Below, one piece after another: positions 16,703 through 25,364 of a stretch of 64,000 bases of DNA. The first letter of the stretch is position 1; every line of letters starts with the position of its first letter. The notes beneath the pieces are model-generated. The model saw nothing but the letters and a program-made list of their open reading frames with translations. It did not search any database and was not told where the DNA came from. The stretch lies in the NCBI GenBank assembly GCA_018242765.1, contig JAFEBH010000011.1:372001-436000 (forward strand), read 5' to 3'. The stretch is from Nitrospira sp. GTDB lineage: Bacteria; Nitrospirota; Nitrospiria; Nitrospirales; Nitrospiraceae. Position numbers and translations under genes: made by a program.

Positions 16703-19609
16703 TCAGGCCGCCTTTTCTAACCACGGTGCCAATGCGTGATGCAGCTGATCAAAAGTGAAGGGTTTAGTGAGGTACCCGTCCATCCCGGCCGCCAAGCATT
16801 GCTCTCGATCGCCTTCCATTGCACTGGCTGTGAGCGCGAGAATCGGAAGACGGCGGCGATATGGATGGTGTCTTTCTTGTTCACGAATCAAGCGAGAGGC
16901 TTCCAATCCATCGAGGTTGGGCATCTGGCAATCCATGAGGATCAAGTCGTAGGATTGGGCGTCGATTGCTGCCAACGCTTCCTGTCCGTCTTCGGCAATA
17001 TCTACCGTACATCCCAGCAACTCCAGCATCGCCACGGCGATTTCACGATTCACGACGTTGTCTTCAGCGAGCAAGACTTTTCCGTGGAGAGTGGCTGGAG
17101 TGTGTTGAGGCGGTGCTGGGATAGATGACATCTCGTTGTCCGTACGAACCTCCAGTGGAACGGTAAATCCGAACGTTGAGCCGCGACCTGGTATGCTTTC
17201 AAGATCAACGGTCCCTCCCATCAAGTGAACCAGCTGTTTGACGATCGTAAGGCCGAGGCCCGTACCCCCAAACTTGCGTGTCGTCGATCCGTCGGCCTGG
17301 GCAAATGCATCGAAAACGCGGGCCTGGGATTCGGGCGGAATACCGATGCCTGTATCACGAACCGTGATACGAAGCAGAATCTGGTCCGGATCGCGCTTGA
17401 GGCAGTCCGTGTTCACGGTGATCGATCCGGTGGCGGTGAATTTGATGGCGTTTCCGATCAGATTCAGGAGGATTTGTCTCAATCGCGTCGGATCTCCCCG
17501 GAGTGCAGAGGGCATACTCGGCGCTATTGCGATGGATAGGGAAAGTCCCTTTTGGCGGGCAGCTTCAGAAAACAACTTGACTGCATCATTAAGGAGGTGG
17601 GAGAGGTCAATATCGGTGTGCTCGAGTTGGAGCTTCCCTGCCTCAATCTTTGAGTAATCAAGGATGTCGTTGATGATCGTGAGTAGTGAGGCAGCAGATT
17701 GTCGTACAGTATGGGCCATATGCCGCTGTTTATCGGTGAGAGGAGTCGCCAGGAGCAGTTCGGTCATGCCGAGAACTCCGTTCATCGGTGTGCGAATTTC
17801 ATGGCTCATATTGGCCAGAAATTGAGACTTTGCGACACTGGCCGCTTCGGCGGCATCTTTCGCAAGCGTCAATTCTCGTTGAACAACTTTGAGCGTCGTT
17901 ATGTCCGATGCGACACCAAGGAAACTCGTGATCGTTCCCTCCGGATTGCGTAGAGCCGTGATCGTCAGGAGGACGGCGAGTCGACCCCCGTCCTTTCTCA
18001 TGTAGGTCCATTCATGGGTATTGGGAAGGCCACGACGAGATTTTTCGACGAAGACGTCAAAGCCGGGCTGCAGGTCGATCCCAAGCTCAGCGGAAAAGAT
18101 CTGGGCGCGTGCCGCCACTTCTTGGGGATCGTGAAAAATTGCGGGTGTCTCTTTCCCAACCAATTCGTCGGCCGAATAGCCTAAGAGCAGTTCAGCGGCC
18201 GGATTGAACACACGGATGATTCCATCCGGGGTCGCCGATATGATGGCGTGCCCGGCATTGTCTAGGATCGCCTTCTGAAACTCAGACACGTCACGAAGTG
18301 CTTGTTCGGCACGCTTCTGTTCGCTGATGTTTCGCACAGTCGCTTGCAAACCGGTCTTTCCTTGGAGCGTAATCCGTGTCAGGAGCACGGTGGCAGGAAA
18401 AGTTGGGCCGTTGATACGCCGATGGATCCATTCAAAATAGTGCGACCCCTCTTGCATGGCTTGCTGAATTACCTTGGGTGCTTTGCTGGTAGAGAGTTCG
18501 CCGTTTGATTGAAAAAGCGGGGAAACGTCCCAGGGGCCTAACGAGGTGAAGTGCTCTGCACTTTCTGCTCCAAAGAGGGCAACGGTTGCGGGATTACAGG
18601 CTGTGAATTTCCACTCCGGTGGAAATAAGAGCATGATGGCATCCCGTGATGATTCAAAAATCCCACGATATTTCGTTTCATTCTCGCGGAGGGTCAACTC
18701 CGCTTGGGCTCGCTCTGCGGTTTCTCGTTTTAGATCGTCGATGGCATCGTTTAGTTGTGCCGTTCGACTTGTGAAGGCATCCTCAAGCCAAGAGGTGGAT
18801 GTCTGTATCAAGTGAATCTGCTTGGTTAAAAGCCCAAGGGTATGGTTGATGAGTGCGACCGTTCGCTCGATTTCTCCGCATTGAGATGGAATGATGAACG
18901 CGGAACCTGTTGCAGATCCTTCGGTCGGTGATTCCAGGTCAGGGAATCGCTGGTTGAGCGATGTCAATGTCGTCTGCAATCGGTCGGCTGTATCGCGAGA
19001 GAGGACGGAAATGCGATGCATGCTGATCAAGACGATGAGTATGCTCGATCCGATCAAGAGGACGCCGAGCAGAATTGATTCCCGTGTCGCGCGAGCCATC
19101 TGCTGACGCATCTTAGTGAGGGGAAACTCGATGCGAACCCAGCCTGCAATCAGCTTTCCGTCCCAAAGCGGCTCTACAGCCACGAGGAATTGGGATTCAT
19201 GGGATGTCTCATCGTATCCAATGATTTTGCTTCCACGTTCCCATGCCTGGGTCGTGTGGGAATCAGTTACGGTGCGCCCGACCCGTTCCGGTTCGGTGGA
19301 GGCCATGATCCTCCGGTCAGTGCCTAAGAGATCCACACGAGCAATGTCTGGATCATCGTGATAGCTATCCAAGGCTGCTTGAATCCGGTGGAGATTCTCG
19401 TTAGGAGCGGCGGCTTCCAGTATGGTGAACGTGAGTCCGATGGCGTAGGCGCGAGTTTGTGTGGATTCTTCGAGCGAGGTCTTGATCTCACCCAATCGCC
19501 ACGTGGTGGCGATGAGCAAAATGATTCCTAAGAGCAACGAAAGCGTAACTGTCGTGCGCAGACGAAGGTCTTGTCGCCAGATGGCGCGAAAGTGACTGAA
19601 TAACGACAT
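16703..19609 (-). CDS. Membrane hybrid sensor histidine kinase with receiver domain
   Basis: The 968-residue protein reads, in order: transmembrane helix (about 19-38), extracytoplasmic sensor (39-175), second helix (178-197), a short linker helix, two PAS/PAC modules (about 305-432 and 440-575), HisKA with the phospho-acceptor His603 in FLANMSHEIRTPMNG, HATPase with NLIGNAIKFT, RDTGIGIP and FGGTGLGL, and a C-terminal receiver (843-968) with acidic residues LAED 847-850, phospho-acceptor Asp893 in LMDCQMP and Lys949. No response regulator or output gene lies beside it, so it may signal by phosphorelay to a partner elsewhere. The ligand is not predictable. Confidence 0.93.
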   Translation of the reverse strand: MSLFSHFRAIWRQDLRLRTTVTLSLLLGIILLIATTWRLGEIKTSLEESTQTRAYAIGLTFTILEAAAPNENLHRIQAALDSYHDDPDIARVDLLGTDRRIMASTEPERVGRTVTDSHTTQAWERGSKIIGYDETSHESQFLVAVEPLWDGKLIAGWVRIEFPLTKMRQQMARATRESILLGVLLIGSSILIVLISMHRISVLSRDTADRLQTTLTSLNQRFPDLESPTEGSATGSAFIIPSQCGEIERTVALINHTLGLLTKQIHLIQTSTSWLEDAFTSRTAQLNDAIDDLKRETAERAQAELTLRENETKYRGIFESSRDAIMLLFPPEWKFTACNPATVALFGAESAEHFTSLGPWDVSPLFQSNGELSTSKAPKVIQQAMQEGSHYFEWIHRRINGPTFPATVLLTRITLQGKTGLQATVRNISEQKRAEQALRDVSEFQKAILDNAGHAIISATPDGIIRVFNPAAELLLGYSADELVGKETPAIFHDPQEVAARAQIFSAELGIDLQPGFDVFVEKSRRGLPNTHEWTYMRKDGGRLAVLLTITALRNPEGTITSFLGVASDITTLKVVQRELTLAKDAAEAASVAKSQFLANMSHEIRTPMNGVLGMTELLLATPLTDKQRHMAHTVRQSAASLLTIINDILDYSKIEAGKLQLEHTDIDLSHLLNDAVKLFSEAARQKGLSLSIAIAPSMPSALRGDPTRLRQILLNLIGNAIKFTATGSITVNTDCLKRDPDQILLRITVRDTGIGIPPESQARVFDAFAQADGSTTRKFGGTGLGLTIVKQLVHLMGGTVDLESIPGRGSTFGFTVPLEVRTDNEMSSIPAPPQHTPATLHGKVLLAEDNVVNREIAVAMLELLGCTVDIAEDGQEALAAIDAQSYDLILMDCQMPNLDGLEASRLIREQERHHPYRRRLPILALTASAMEGDREQCLAAGMDGYLTKPFTFDQLHHALAPWLEKAA

Positions 19610-19968
19610 GGCCGGTCGCTAACTGAGAAGTCTAGTCAAAGCTCTACATGGTTGGAACTGGAGTTCCCTTCCGCCCACGCGAACGACGTGTGGGACCCAC
19701 TCATGAAATGAGACACCATCTCTTGAAGAAATGCGAGTGTTTTTCAATATGTCAAGCAAGTCAAAGGTGCCCGATTATGCGGCTCTGAAACGCATGCTGC
19801 ATCGCATCGGGGTGTAGGCGTGGACCAGCCTGTTTACTAGCGACAGATGTTTCCTACTACTCATACTCGGGGAAGACGATATGAAGATGTGGCCGGCATG
19901 GTTCTACGCTAAGCCAGCGATGACCTGAAGGATGTCTGCAGCGAACAATGAGGGGAGTCTTTGAAGAG
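19610..19968. other. Gap of 359 bp, nothing recognised
   Basis: The space between queF and the kinase (both minus strand) has no frame with a binding site and no convincing promoter. It contains a small inverted repeat ACTCATGAAATGAG near 19700. Confidence 0.5.
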
Positions 19969-20400
19969 CTATGCTTTTAGAGTCCGCGGATATCGGGCTT
20001 CAATCTTGCTGGAAAGCCCCCCCCGTGCGGTAAATGTGCCGGTCACTGTCGCCCACACAGGGCGGCAGGCGTGGACGACATCGTGGAGGATTCGGTTCAC
20101 GGCGTTCTCGTAAAAGATGCCAAGGTTACGGTAGGCATGGATGTACATTTTGAGGGCCTTGAGTTCGAGGCATGCGTTGTCAGGCATGTAATGCAGGGTG
20201 ATGGTGCCAAAGTCCGGCAAATTTGTCTTGGGGCAGATTGCGGTGTACTCGGGAATGTCGATCGTAATTTCATATCCCTTATACTGATTTGGAAAGGTTT
20301 CAATCTCCGGCAGACGAGCATGGATGCCGCTTTTTGCATGTCGTTCGTTGTAGCCGAGTTTTGTTGTTCGCAAGCTCTTGCGTAGCTCTTTACCTTTCAC
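19969..20400 (-). CDS. queF: 7-cyano-7-deazaguanine reductase (short, unimodular QueF)
   Basis: QueF reduces preQ0 to preQ1 with NADPH for the tRNA base queuosine. The 143-residue protein has the catalytic Cys in the TAICPKTNLPDFG segment, the Glu/Lys NADPH motif LELKALKMYIHAYRN, and FYENAVNRILHDVV. The size fits the short Bacillus type. It starts at GTG 20400 and lies 19 bases after the MetV-like gene on the same strand, so the two are probably co-transcribed. Confidence 0.93.
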   Translation of the reverse strand: MKGKELRKSLRTTKLGYNERHAKSGIHARLPEIETFPNQYKGYEITIDIPEYTAICPKTNLPDFGTITLHYMPDNACLELKALKMYIHAYRNLGIFYENAVNRILHDVVHACRPVWATVTGTFTARGGLSSKIEARYPRTLKA

Positions 20401-20419
20401 TCCTTACCCCTCTCACTGT

Positions 20420-20704
20420 TTAGACTTGTTTCATCCATTCCGTCTGACCGATTTTTTCAAGTTCTAAGTAGAGCGAGACCCAGGGGCATTTCATCTCAGG
20501 GTATACCTCGCAGAGTCCTCCTTTGCGAACCCCTCCACAGGGACCATGTGCCATAAATTTTGGACACTCAGCCTTGAGGGTGTTATCTGGAATCGGTGGA
20601 CGCTTATGCACTCCACCCACATGGGTTCCTGCCTCATCCTCACCAGGAATCAGTACGCGCAGCGACATACACTGCAGTGTAAACAGATTGTCGTAGATCA
20701 GCAA
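20420..20704 (-). CDS. MetV-like methylene-THF reductase C-terminal-type zinc protein
   Basis: The protein is up to 94 residues, with the cysteine pattern AECPKFMAHGPCGG, GGLCEVYPEMKCPW, which matches the C-terminal domain family of methylenetetrahydrofolate reductase (the domain in acetogen MetV). In those bacteria MetV partners MetF. Here metF lies 5.5 kb away, so a complex is plausible but inferred. The start is uncertain: TTG 20704 or ATG 20668. The best SD-supported ATG (20725, minus) is in frame but is followed by a TAG after five codons. Confidence 0.75.
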   Translation of the reverse strand: MLIYDNLFTLQCMSLRVLIPGEDEAGTHVGGVHKRPPIPDNTLKAECPKFMAHGPCGGVRKGGLCEVYPEMKCPWVSLYLELEKIGQTEWMKQV

Positions 20705-21108
20705 TCTCTAAACATGAATTGCCATCGATGATCCTCTTAATTCATAAGGGGCCGGTTCTCTAGGTTGGGGCGAATGGCCTACATCAAACCGCCAGGCCTA
20801 GGCCTTCTTTGGGAACCCCTGGGTCCTCTTTAAAGTTGCGTTGATTTTCACGGCGCTATACTATCTTGCGCAACGTTGACTAGCCTATGCTTGGGTGGAG
20901 TAGGCTTCCGAACAGAGAAAAGACTGAGCAAAGATTGACAGCCTTTTTTCGGCTTTGCTAGGATGCCAAGGGTACCGTTGTTTTGTATTGTGTGGTCCCA
21001 GGGCTCAAGTCTGCAAACCCTCACGTTTTCTTCGATGCATGTCGGTGGAGAGAGGTGAAAACTAGGTGCAGCGGCCCGCCGTTGCCAACGATATAAGGGA
21101 GGTGTCTG
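20705..21108. other. Divergent intergenic region, 404 bp
   Basis: This separates the MetV-like gene from the ferredoxin oxidoreductase operon. It holds a strong + strand promoter (listed) and a roughly 150-base leader before the first oxidoreductase gene. No gene is seen. Confidence 0.6.
20935..20964 (+). promoter_or_regulatory. Sigma-70-type promoter of the ferredoxin oxidoreductase operon
   Basis: TTGACA (20935-20940), an 18-base spacer and TAGGAT (20959-20964) lie about 145 bases before the beta-subunit gene, with no gene in between. The -35 box is a consensus match. Confidence 0.65.
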
Positions 21109-22002
21109 ATGAGTCTCGATTATGTCAAGTTCTCCAATGGGTTTGAGAAGTTTATGCCGAAGGAATATCGGGATCTAGTGGAGCACGGACCGTTTGGAAA
21201 GAAGGTCACGGTTTCACAAGTGGGAAGCTTTAAGGAAGTGTTGGAAGAACATCCCATGTGTGCCGGTTGTGCCATGACCCTCTTCATTCGCTTGGCCATG
21301 GTCGCCTTCCCCAATCCAGAAGATACGATTACCGTTGGGACGGCCGGTTGCGGTCGGCTTGCCATTTCTCAGGCGGCGATTCCCTTCGTCTACGGCAACT
21401 ACGGTGACCAAAATGGAGTAGCGAGTGGGCTCTCGCGTGGTCTCCGGCTGCGTTTTGGTGACAAGCCCAAAGACGTGGTTGTGATGGCTGGCGACGGTGG
21501 AACGGCCGACATCGGTTTCCAGCAGGTGCTCCACTCCTGGTTCCGTAAAGAACGGTTTACGACCATCATGTTGGATAACGAAGTGTATGGGAATACCGGT
21601 GGGCAAGAAAGTGGGATGACCAATCGCGGCGCGGTGTTGAAAATGGCTCCCCTTGGTAAGAAGTTTGAAAAGATGGACATGTTGCAGATGGCAAAGGTGG
21701 CTGGTTGTGCGTATGTTGCCACGGTCGTGCCGAATAATCCGCGCCGAGTGGAAAGCGTGATCAAGAAAGCGGTTCTGATTGCGCGCGAAGTTGGGTCGAC
21801 CTACATTCAGGCGTATACGTCCTGTAATATCGAGTACGCCATTCCAACTGACAAGGTCATGGAAGACGCGAAGACCGTTGAGAACGATCGCTATCAGTTC
21901 ACGGAGTATGTCAGCGAAGAGGCCAAGCAGTACCTTGCGGAGCGCTATGGCTATAAGGAGTTCCTCCCTAAGCCGGCTGCCGCAATTCCTAACAAGGCCT
22001 AA
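21109..22002 (+). CDS. 2-oxoacid:ferredoxin oxidoreductase, beta subunit
   Basis: The beta subunit binds thiamine diphosphate and a 4Fe-4S cluster. The 297-residue protein has Cys51 and Cys54 in HPMCAGCAMT, Cys81 in GTAGCGR and Cys239 in AYTSCN as likely cluster ligands, and the thiamine motif GDGG (128-131) to NEVYGNTGGQ (157-166). It is first of five co-directional genes. The enzyme acts on pyruvate or 2-oxoglutarate; sequence alone, read here, does not decide which. In the reductive TCA cycle it fixes CO2 with reduced ferredoxin. Confidence 0.93.
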   Translation: MSLDYVKFSNGFEKFMPKEYRDLVEHGPFGKKVTVSQVGSFKEVLEEHPMCAGCAMTLFIRLAMVAFPNPEDTITVGTAGCGRLAISQAAIPFVYGNYGDQNGVASGLSRGLRLRFGDKPKDVVVMAGDGGTADIGFQQVLHSWFRKERFTTIMLDNEVYGNTGGQESGMTNRGAVLKMAPLGKKFEKMDMLQMAKVAGCAYVATVVPNNPRRVESVIKKAVLIAREVGSTYIQAYTSCNIEYAIPTDKVMEDAKTVENDRYQFTEYVSEEAKQYLAERYGYKEFLPKPAAAIPNKA

Positions 22003-22023
22003 GCGAGCGAAGGAGATTCCACG

Positions 22024-22740
22024 ATGGCAAAGCGCTTTAATATTCGAATGGCCGGTGTCGGCGGACAGGGTGTCGTGACCGGGTCTCACATTCTGAGTAC
22101 GGCCGTCATTAATGCCGGCGGCGAAAGTACGATCGTGCCATTCTATGGCTCTGAAAAGCGGATGGCGCCGGTCGAAAGCTATGTTCGAGTGTCGGATGAG
22201 CCGATTTATGAGATTGGCGAAATCACCTTCCCGCACATCATTATCATCTTCCATCCGCAAGTCATTACGCACGGCAAGTCCTACACGATGCCGTTCTATT
22301 TTGGCCTGAAAGAAGATGGGGTTGCCCTGATCAATAATGATGGGCCGATGAATCTTCATCGAGACCAGGCGGCTGAGTTGCAGAAGCTTCGAGCCAAGCT
22401 GTATTACTTTCCAGCGACCAAAATCTCATTGGAAGTCGCAGGGATGGACCTCGCTACCAATATGGCGCTGATGGGCTGTATCGGCGCAATTACAGGACTG
22501 ACAAGTATGGCGGGCTTAGACCAAGCCGTAAAGGACCGGTTCCTCGGTAAAGGCTTTGTAGTGTCCGGTGGTACGGCCGCCCTCGACAGTGTCGTCGAGC
22601 GGAAGTTCAAAAAGAAGCAAGAACTGATCGAGAAGAACGTCGCCGTTATGCGGGCGGGATGGAACTATGCCGTCGATCATGGGTGGGCTGCGGCTAATGT
22701 GAAGCGGGTTGAAGAGCCTGTCGCAGCAGTCACCGCGTAA
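22024..22740 (+). CDS. 2-oxoacid:ferredoxin oxidoreductase, gamma subunit
   Basis: The gamma domain (pyruvate/ketoisovalerate oxidoreductase catalytic family) contacts CoA. The 238-residue protein opens FNIRMAGVGGQGVVTGSHIL, the family signature, followed by FYGSEKRMAPVESYVRVS. GAAGGAG precedes ATG 22024. It follows the beta gene by 21 bases. Confidence 0.92.
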   Translation: MAKRFNIRMAGVGGQGVVTGSHILSTAVINAGGESTIVPFYGSEKRMAPVESYVRVSDEPIYEIGEITFPHIIIIFHPQVITHGKSYTMPFYFGLKEDGVALINNDGPMNLHRDQAAELQKLRAKLYYFPATKISLEVAGMDLATNMALMGCIGAITGLTSMAGLDQAVKDRFLGKGFVVSGGTAALDSVVERKFKKKQELIEKNVAVMRAGWNYAVDHGWAAANVKRVEEPVAAVTA

Positions 22741-22760
22741 CCGGTTATAAAGGAGACTTC

Positions 22761-23084
22761 ATGTACCTCGTAGCCGATATAAGTGTTGAAATTTGTGCCG
22801 CGAAGAGTTGCAAGCTCTGTACGCAGTACTGTCCAGAAGCCAACACGATTCTCTACAGCGATGAGATGGGCAAGGATCAAGGATTTAAGTACGGCTCCGC
22901 GTACGTTGCAGTCGATCGTTGTAAGGGATGTGCTCAGTGCGTGTGGGTTTGCGACAATATGGCGAAGAATAATGCCATCAAGATGATCATGATCGATCAA
23001 TTGCCGAAGGCGGCGTTGACGGACAATATTACGTATGGAGAGAAGAGCACCACGGCGGTTTTAGCAAGTCCTGTTGTCGGGTAA
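22761..23084 (+). CDS. 2-oxoacid:ferredoxin oxidoreductase, delta (ferredoxin-like) subunit
   Basis: The 107-residue protein has two 4Fe-4S motifs: Cys12, 17, 20 and 24 (the first pair spaced by four residues rather than two, CAAKSCKLCTQYCP) and Cys54, 57, 60 and 64 (CKGCAQCVWVC). It should pass electrons between ferredoxin and the beta-subunit cluster. AAGGAG precedes ATG 22761. Confidence 0.92.
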   Translation: MYLVADISVEICAAKSCKLCTQYCPEANTILYSDEMGKDQGFKYGSAYVAVDRCKGCAQCVWVCDNMAKNNAIKMIMIDQLPKAALTDNITYGEKSTTAVLASPVVG

Positions 23085-23100
23085 GGAAAGGGAATCAGGC

Positions 23101-23865
23101 GTGGCAATCACACAAGATACGAGAGAGCGAATCATCGTGCCGGGTCCGGCTGGCTTCCATCCGCCGTCTGCGGCTCAATTAGGTGTCGACCTGCCAGATC
23201 AGGGGCAGGGGCTGTACTATGGTCTTCTTGAGCCAAACGAGGAAGTTGTCATTGAAGAAATGGCTCGCAAAATGTTGACGAGCCCGAATGCGACGATTTT
23301 CCCGGGTCCCCTGCTTTTGTGGGCCTGGAACGATCACGCGGTAGAAAAAGCAAAGGCAACATTGGAAATTGCCGCACAGATTCCGGAAGTCATGATTATT
23401 CCGATGCCGGACTATCGTCCAAAGTATCCGAAGATCGATCCTGAAGAGGTGATCAATCCGAATCATCCGAATTTGACGATCTGGGGGAATAAGATCGAAG
23501 CTTGTATCTTCATCGGCGTGCATTGCCATTATGCCAATCTCACCCTCAAAATGATCCGGGCGGGAACCAATTGCTGCACTATGGCGATTTGTGCGGAGCA
23601 GGGCCATGAAGATGCGATGCTCACGATCCGGGATTCCGATACGCTGAAAATCAAGCGCGTCGCGCAGATTTTCAAGCGTGTCCGGGAAGAGCTGGGAATC
23701 AAATTACCTGAGGGTGGAGAAAATGTCCGTTTTACCGGTACCCAGTCGAAGGTGCATGGCGGTAAGACCCATACCAATCCGATGGCGTTTGCTCCGACTC
23801 CCGGTGGAGCGGGCAGCGCAGCGATGTTTGGCCATTCTGCAGAACAGATGAAGCGAGAAGGGTAG
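23101..23865 (+). CDS. 2-oxoacid:ferredoxin oxidoreductase, epsilon-type accessory subunit
   Basis: The protein is 254 residues with no iron-sulfur or nucleotide motif I can name. It lies inside the oxidoreductase operon, between the delta and alpha genes. Five-subunit enzymes of this kind are known from Hydrogenobacter and Nitrospira, where the extra subunit has no settled function. Conserved-looking features are EEMARKMLTSPNATIFPGP and HCHYANLTLKMIRAGTNCC with several Cys and His. GTG 23101 is preferred over the frame opening at 23074, which would overlap the delta gene. Confidence 0.8.
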   Translation: MAITQDTRERIIVPGPAGFHPPSAAQLGVDLPDQGQGLYYGLLEPNEEVVIEEMARKMLTSPNATIFPGPLLLWAWNDHAVEKAKATLEIAAQIPEVMIIPMPDYRPKYPKIDPEEVINPNHPNLTIWGNKIEACIFIGVHCHYANLTLKMIRAGTNCCTMAICAEQGHEDAMLTIRDSDTLKIKRVAQIFKRVREELGIKLPEGGENVRFTGTQSKVHGGKTHTNPMAFAPTPGGAGSAAMFGHSAEQMKREG

Positions 23866-23906
23866 GCTGAGCGAGCAGCTCACCGTCCATATAGAGAGGT
23901 GCGAAT

Positions 23907-25241
23907 ATGAGCGAAACCGAAGTGAAGACCAATCCTCAGGGCGATCCCATCACCAGCGTGGCAGCTCCGCCAAGCGCTTCAAAAAAAGATCCACATGGCG
24001 AAGCAAAACGACAGAAAGTTGTGACTCCTGAATATATGTTTCATGAGGCGCCTCGGACGAAGGAGTTCATCACCGGTAGCGAGGCCGCAAAGGAAGCGAT
24101 TCGTCGTTCGAATGTGGATTTGGCTATTGCCTATCCCATCACGCCACAGAGTGAAACCATGCAGCTCGTTGGGGTGCTCTATGGTGAAGGCTATGTGAAA
24201 GAATACTATCGTGGCGAGGAAGAGGTCGGTGTGATGGCGGCTATCGCCGGAGGTTCTCGCGCAGGCGTTCGATGCTATACGGCCACGGCCGGACCCGGTA
24301 CGTTGCGTGGTTTGGAAGGTATTGCGTCATGGCCCGGCCACCGTCTTCCGGTGGTTGCCATGTTTACCTGTCGAGTCGTCAACGCACCACTCGCCATTCA
24401 GCCGGACAATATCGAAGTCGCCTACTTACTGAATTGCGGAATGATCGTGTTCCATGCCGAGAATCAACAGGACATGTTCGATTTTACGATGGCTGGGTTC
24501 ACGATCAGCGAGAAGAACGATGTGACCTTGCCCGTTGGGGTATGTTGCGACGGCTTCTTCGTGACCCATGCCCGTGGCTATGTGCGGATGCAGGATCGTG
24601 GGATCAAGTTGCCCCCGCGTGAAGCGTGGCGCGGCGCAGTGCCAGTGCTCGATGCGGAAAATCCTCCCGCTCGTCTCTCTCGTGATGCCCCGGTTCAGAA
24701 GTCGAACTTCATGGCGTACAACATTCACGCCGTCTGGCAGCAGGAAGTGTGGGCAGCCGTCGAACGGTCTCGTAAGTACATCAATAAGTACATGGGTGGC
24801 TTACTTACGGCGGAAAACGTCGAAGGCGCGGACGCCATCATCATTGCGTCCGGCAGTGCTGCGGCCCAGTCGCGCGAAGCTGTGCGTCTCTGCAAGGACA
24901 AGGGGCTCAACGTCGGCCTCATCAAGGTTCGTTCGCTTCGCCCATTCCCGACGAAGGAACTGCGTGAATTGTGCGGAAAGACCAAATTGATCGTCGTGCC
25001 GGAATTCAACTACGTTGGGTGGCTGGCGAAAGAAGTGGCCACTGCGATCTATGGGTACTCCAAGGCCAAGATCATCGGCGGTCCGCGCGTGTATGGCGGT
25101 CAGTCTATGCCGGTGGAGTTGATCCTGGATGAAGTCGAGTCCGGTCTGACGGGCAAGAAGTCGACGAACGTCGCGATGTCACAGGTCATGGGTGGTACCG
25201 TCAATCCAGACGAAGTTGCCCAGTTTATGCGAAGCATCTAA
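23907..25241 (+). CDS. 2-oxoacid:ferredoxin oxidoreductase, alpha subunit
   Basis: The 444-residue protein is the alpha chain. After a 50-residue Pro/Ser/Lys-rich N-terminal extension come the thiamine-pyrophosphate pyrimidine-binding domain (TGSEAAKEAIRRSNVDLAIA, YPITPQSE, YYRGEEEVGVMAAIAGGSRAG, TATAGPGTLRG) and the C-terminal transketolase-like domain (IIASGSAAAQSREAVRLCK, GLIKVRSLRPFP). GAGAGGT precedes ATG 23907. It is last in the operon and is followed 23 bases later by a terminator. Confidence 0.93.
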   Translation: MSETEVKTNPQGDPITSVAAPPSASKKDPHGEAKRQKVVTPEYMFHEAPRTKEFITGSEAAKEAIRRSNVDLAIAYPITPQSETMQLVGVLYGEGYVKEYYRGEEEVGVMAAIAGGSRAGVRCYTATAGPGTLRGLEGIASWPGHRLPVVAMFTCRVVNAPLAIQPDNIEVAYLLNCGMIVFHAENQQDMFDFTMAGFTISEKNDVTLPVGVCCDGFFVTHARGYVRMQDRGIKLPPREAWRGAVPVLDAENPPARLSRDAPVQKSNFMAYNIHAVWQQEVWAAVERSRKYINKYMGGLLTAENVEGADAIIIASGSAAAQSREAVRLCKDKGLNVGLIKVRSLRPFPTKELRELCGKTKLIVVPEFNYVGWLAKEVATAIYGYSKAKIIGGPRVYGGQSMPVELILDEVESGLTGKKSTNVAMSQVMGGTVNPDEVAQFMRSI

Positions 25242-25264
25242 AACACCAAGAAACGGTAAAACGA

Positions 25265-25307
25265 GAGCCCGTGCGGCATGTTGCCGGACGGGCTCTTTCA
25301 TTTTTGG
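25265..25307 (+). terminator. Terminator of the ferredoxin oxidoreductase operon
   Basis: GAGCCCGT (25265-25272) pairs with ACGGGCTC (25288-25295) across a loop that itself holds a GGCA/TGCC pair, followed by TTTCATTTTT. It starts 23 bases after the alpha stop. Confidence 0.85.
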
Positions 25308-25351
25308 GTCTATCTGATTGACCGGACAGACCAGAGAAACCAGATAGACCC
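25306..25351. repeat. Inverted repeat with 14-base arms
   Basis: GGGTCTATCTGATT (25306-25319) pairs with AACCAGATAGACCC (25338-25351) with one mismatch, and the loop repeats GACC/GACAGACC motifs. It lies between convergent transcripts and just before the stop of the small minus-strand gene, so it may end transcription from the right. Confidence 0.7.
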
Positions 25352-25364
25352 AACAAACTGTTCA

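Noticed and set aside
19969..20704. preQ1 riboswitch for queF
   Set aside because: queF follows the MetV-like gene by 19 bases and no preQ1-type aptamer is recognisable upstream.
21214..22359. 381-residue open frame on the minus strand
   Set aside because: It lies opposite the beta and gamma oxidoreductase genes, whose products match known families; the antisense frame is His/Arg-rich and has no binding site, a codon-bias shadow.
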